From Bacteroidota bacterium (lineage in GTDB: Bacteria; Bacteroidota; Bacteroidia; Chitinophagales; Chitinophagaceae), in contig JAFDZS010000012.1 in the NCBI GenBank assembly GCA_018266775.1, positions 1 to 64,000 of the forward strand: a DNA stretch of 64,000 nt, in the 5' to 3' direction. Under the pieces are notes generated by a model. That model did no database searches. It saw only the letters and a program-made list of their open reading frames with translations, and had not been told where the DNA came from. The translations under genes were made by a program, and so were the position numbers. How positions within the stretch are numbered: position 1 is the stretch's first letter; each line of letters opens with the position of its first letter. Positions 63,421-64,000 of the stretch are shown piece after piece.

Positions 63421-64000
63421 TTACCAGTTAAAGGTTACACCGCCGTTAATTAAAAACGGTATGGAATTATATCCCCTGATGTCGAAGAATTTTTTATTGG
63501 TAATATTCTGCATATCCAAAAAGAATTTTACATGCTGCTGGTATTGCCATGATGCATACGCATTCAGCAGCGCATAACTGTTCAGCAGCACATCTTCTTT
63601 GCGATAGCCGCCAACATCGTATCTTTTACTTACTGTTCTTCCACTGATGCCGGCGTAAATGTTGTGCCCGAAATTGTACCCGATATTTATGTTGATGGTA
63701 TGCTTTGGCCTGCGTAATAAATAATCATACGTTGTATCATGAACATTTTTGCGGCTCTGTGTTTTTTCTTCTCCTGTTAATAAGGTATAGTTGGCAGTAA
63801 CACTGAGATTTTTTACCGGCTCTGCAGTAAGCTCCAATTCAGCACCCTGCACTTTTTGCTGTACAAAATTGAAATAGGTAAAGTTGATATAATCGTAATC
63901 AATACCATTTTTAATATTTCGGTAGAAGTAAACTGCCCTTGTACTGATGCGTTCATGCGTTTGTTGTACACCCACTTCATAGTTGGTGGATTTTTCCGGT
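63421..64000 (-). CDS. TonB-dependent receptor, C-terminal part (cut by window end)
   Basis: The frame stays open to the window edge; about 193 residues of the C-terminus are visible. It starts PEKSTNYEVGVQQTHERIS, the usual late-barrel motif of TonB-dependent receptors. It continues with alternating beta strands and ends with FLDMQNITNKKFFDIRGYN...GVTFNW, including a terminal aromatic residue. It resembles vitamin B12/BtuB-type receptors. The ligand cannot be judged from this fragment. Confidence 0.88.
   Translation of the reverse strand, partial: PEKSTNYEVGVQQTHERISTRAVYFYRNIKNGIDYDYINFTYFNFVQQKVQGAELELTAEPVKNLSVTANYTLLTGEEKTQSRKNVHDTTYDYLLRRPKHTININIGYNFGHNIYAGISGRTVSKRYDVGGYRKEDVLLNSYALLNAYASWQYQQHVKFFLDMQNITNKKFFDIRGYNSIPFLINGGVTFNW

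Noticed and set aside
1..64000. Insertion sequences, prophage or conjugative genes
   Set aside because: No transposase, integrase, phage structural or transfer gene was recognised on either strand.

Overview
The window looks like a Bacteroidota chromosome, most likely Chitinophagaceae. The reasons are the TAnnTTTG-type -7 promoter elements, the lack of Shine-Dalgarno sequences, the TonB-dependent receptor, CWC and GxxExxY families, a split KdpD, and dispersed intergenic palindromes. Everything here is read from sequence and family knowledge; no search was run.

Region 1 (1-11.2 kb) is a potassium-uptake (Kdp) module. On the minus strand, in transcription order, it runs: a 27-aa membrane peptide, kdpF, kdpA, kdpB, kdpC, an outer-membrane porin, a short KdpD carrying only the N-terminal and Usp parts, and a separate HAMP/PAS histidine kinase. 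No KdpE is present. Upstream lie a GxxExxY gene and a sigma-54-dependent NtrC-type response regulator. Ahead of the operon I see a -24/-12-like promoter and, about 110-130 bp further upstream, two tandem palindromes that look like its activator sites.

Region 2 (11.2-51.0 kb) is a very large surface-polysaccharide locus. Block A (11.2-29.8 kb) has acyltransferases, epimerases, GT4 and GT2 glycosyltransferases, a galactofuranose pair (UDP-galactopyranose mutase plus a GlfT2-like transferase), a Wzx-like flippase, an FkbM methyltransferase, an asparagine synthase, a polysaccharide deacetylase and a formyltransferase-like enzyme. Block B (30.0-42.9 kb) is visibly richer in A+T and has its own flippase, CDP-glucose genes (rfbF, rfbG), methyltransferases and a secreted beta-helix protein. 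Each block has one member of a paralogous 446-aa polytopic membrane protein family that may be the polymerase. Block C (42.9-51.0 kb) holds WbpB/WbpD-like genes, rmlA and rmlB, a four-helix-bundle gene between CTAAAC arrays, a ParE-type toxin-antitoxin pair, two more GT4 enzymes and a third FkbM enzyme. No initiating sugar-phosphate transferase, Wza/Wzc export machinery, sugar aminotransferase, rmlC or rmlD is in the window, so the pathways must be completed elsewhere.

Region 3 (51.0-64.0 kb) is mostly housekeeping or mixed: an Uup-type ABC-F ATPase, an HGSNAT-like membrane acyltransferase, a lipoprotein with a c-type heme motif, a CHASE/PAS histidine kinase, a TraB/GumN protein, galactokinase and galactose mutarotase, tRNA-Arg(CCG), a MarC-family protein, a CWC protein and the 3' end of a TonB-dependent receptor.

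A recurring theme is intergenic repeats placed exactly at gene ends. Palindromes supply the stop codons of kdpB and of the response regulator, and four loci carry different short-unit arrays arranged as inverted arms.
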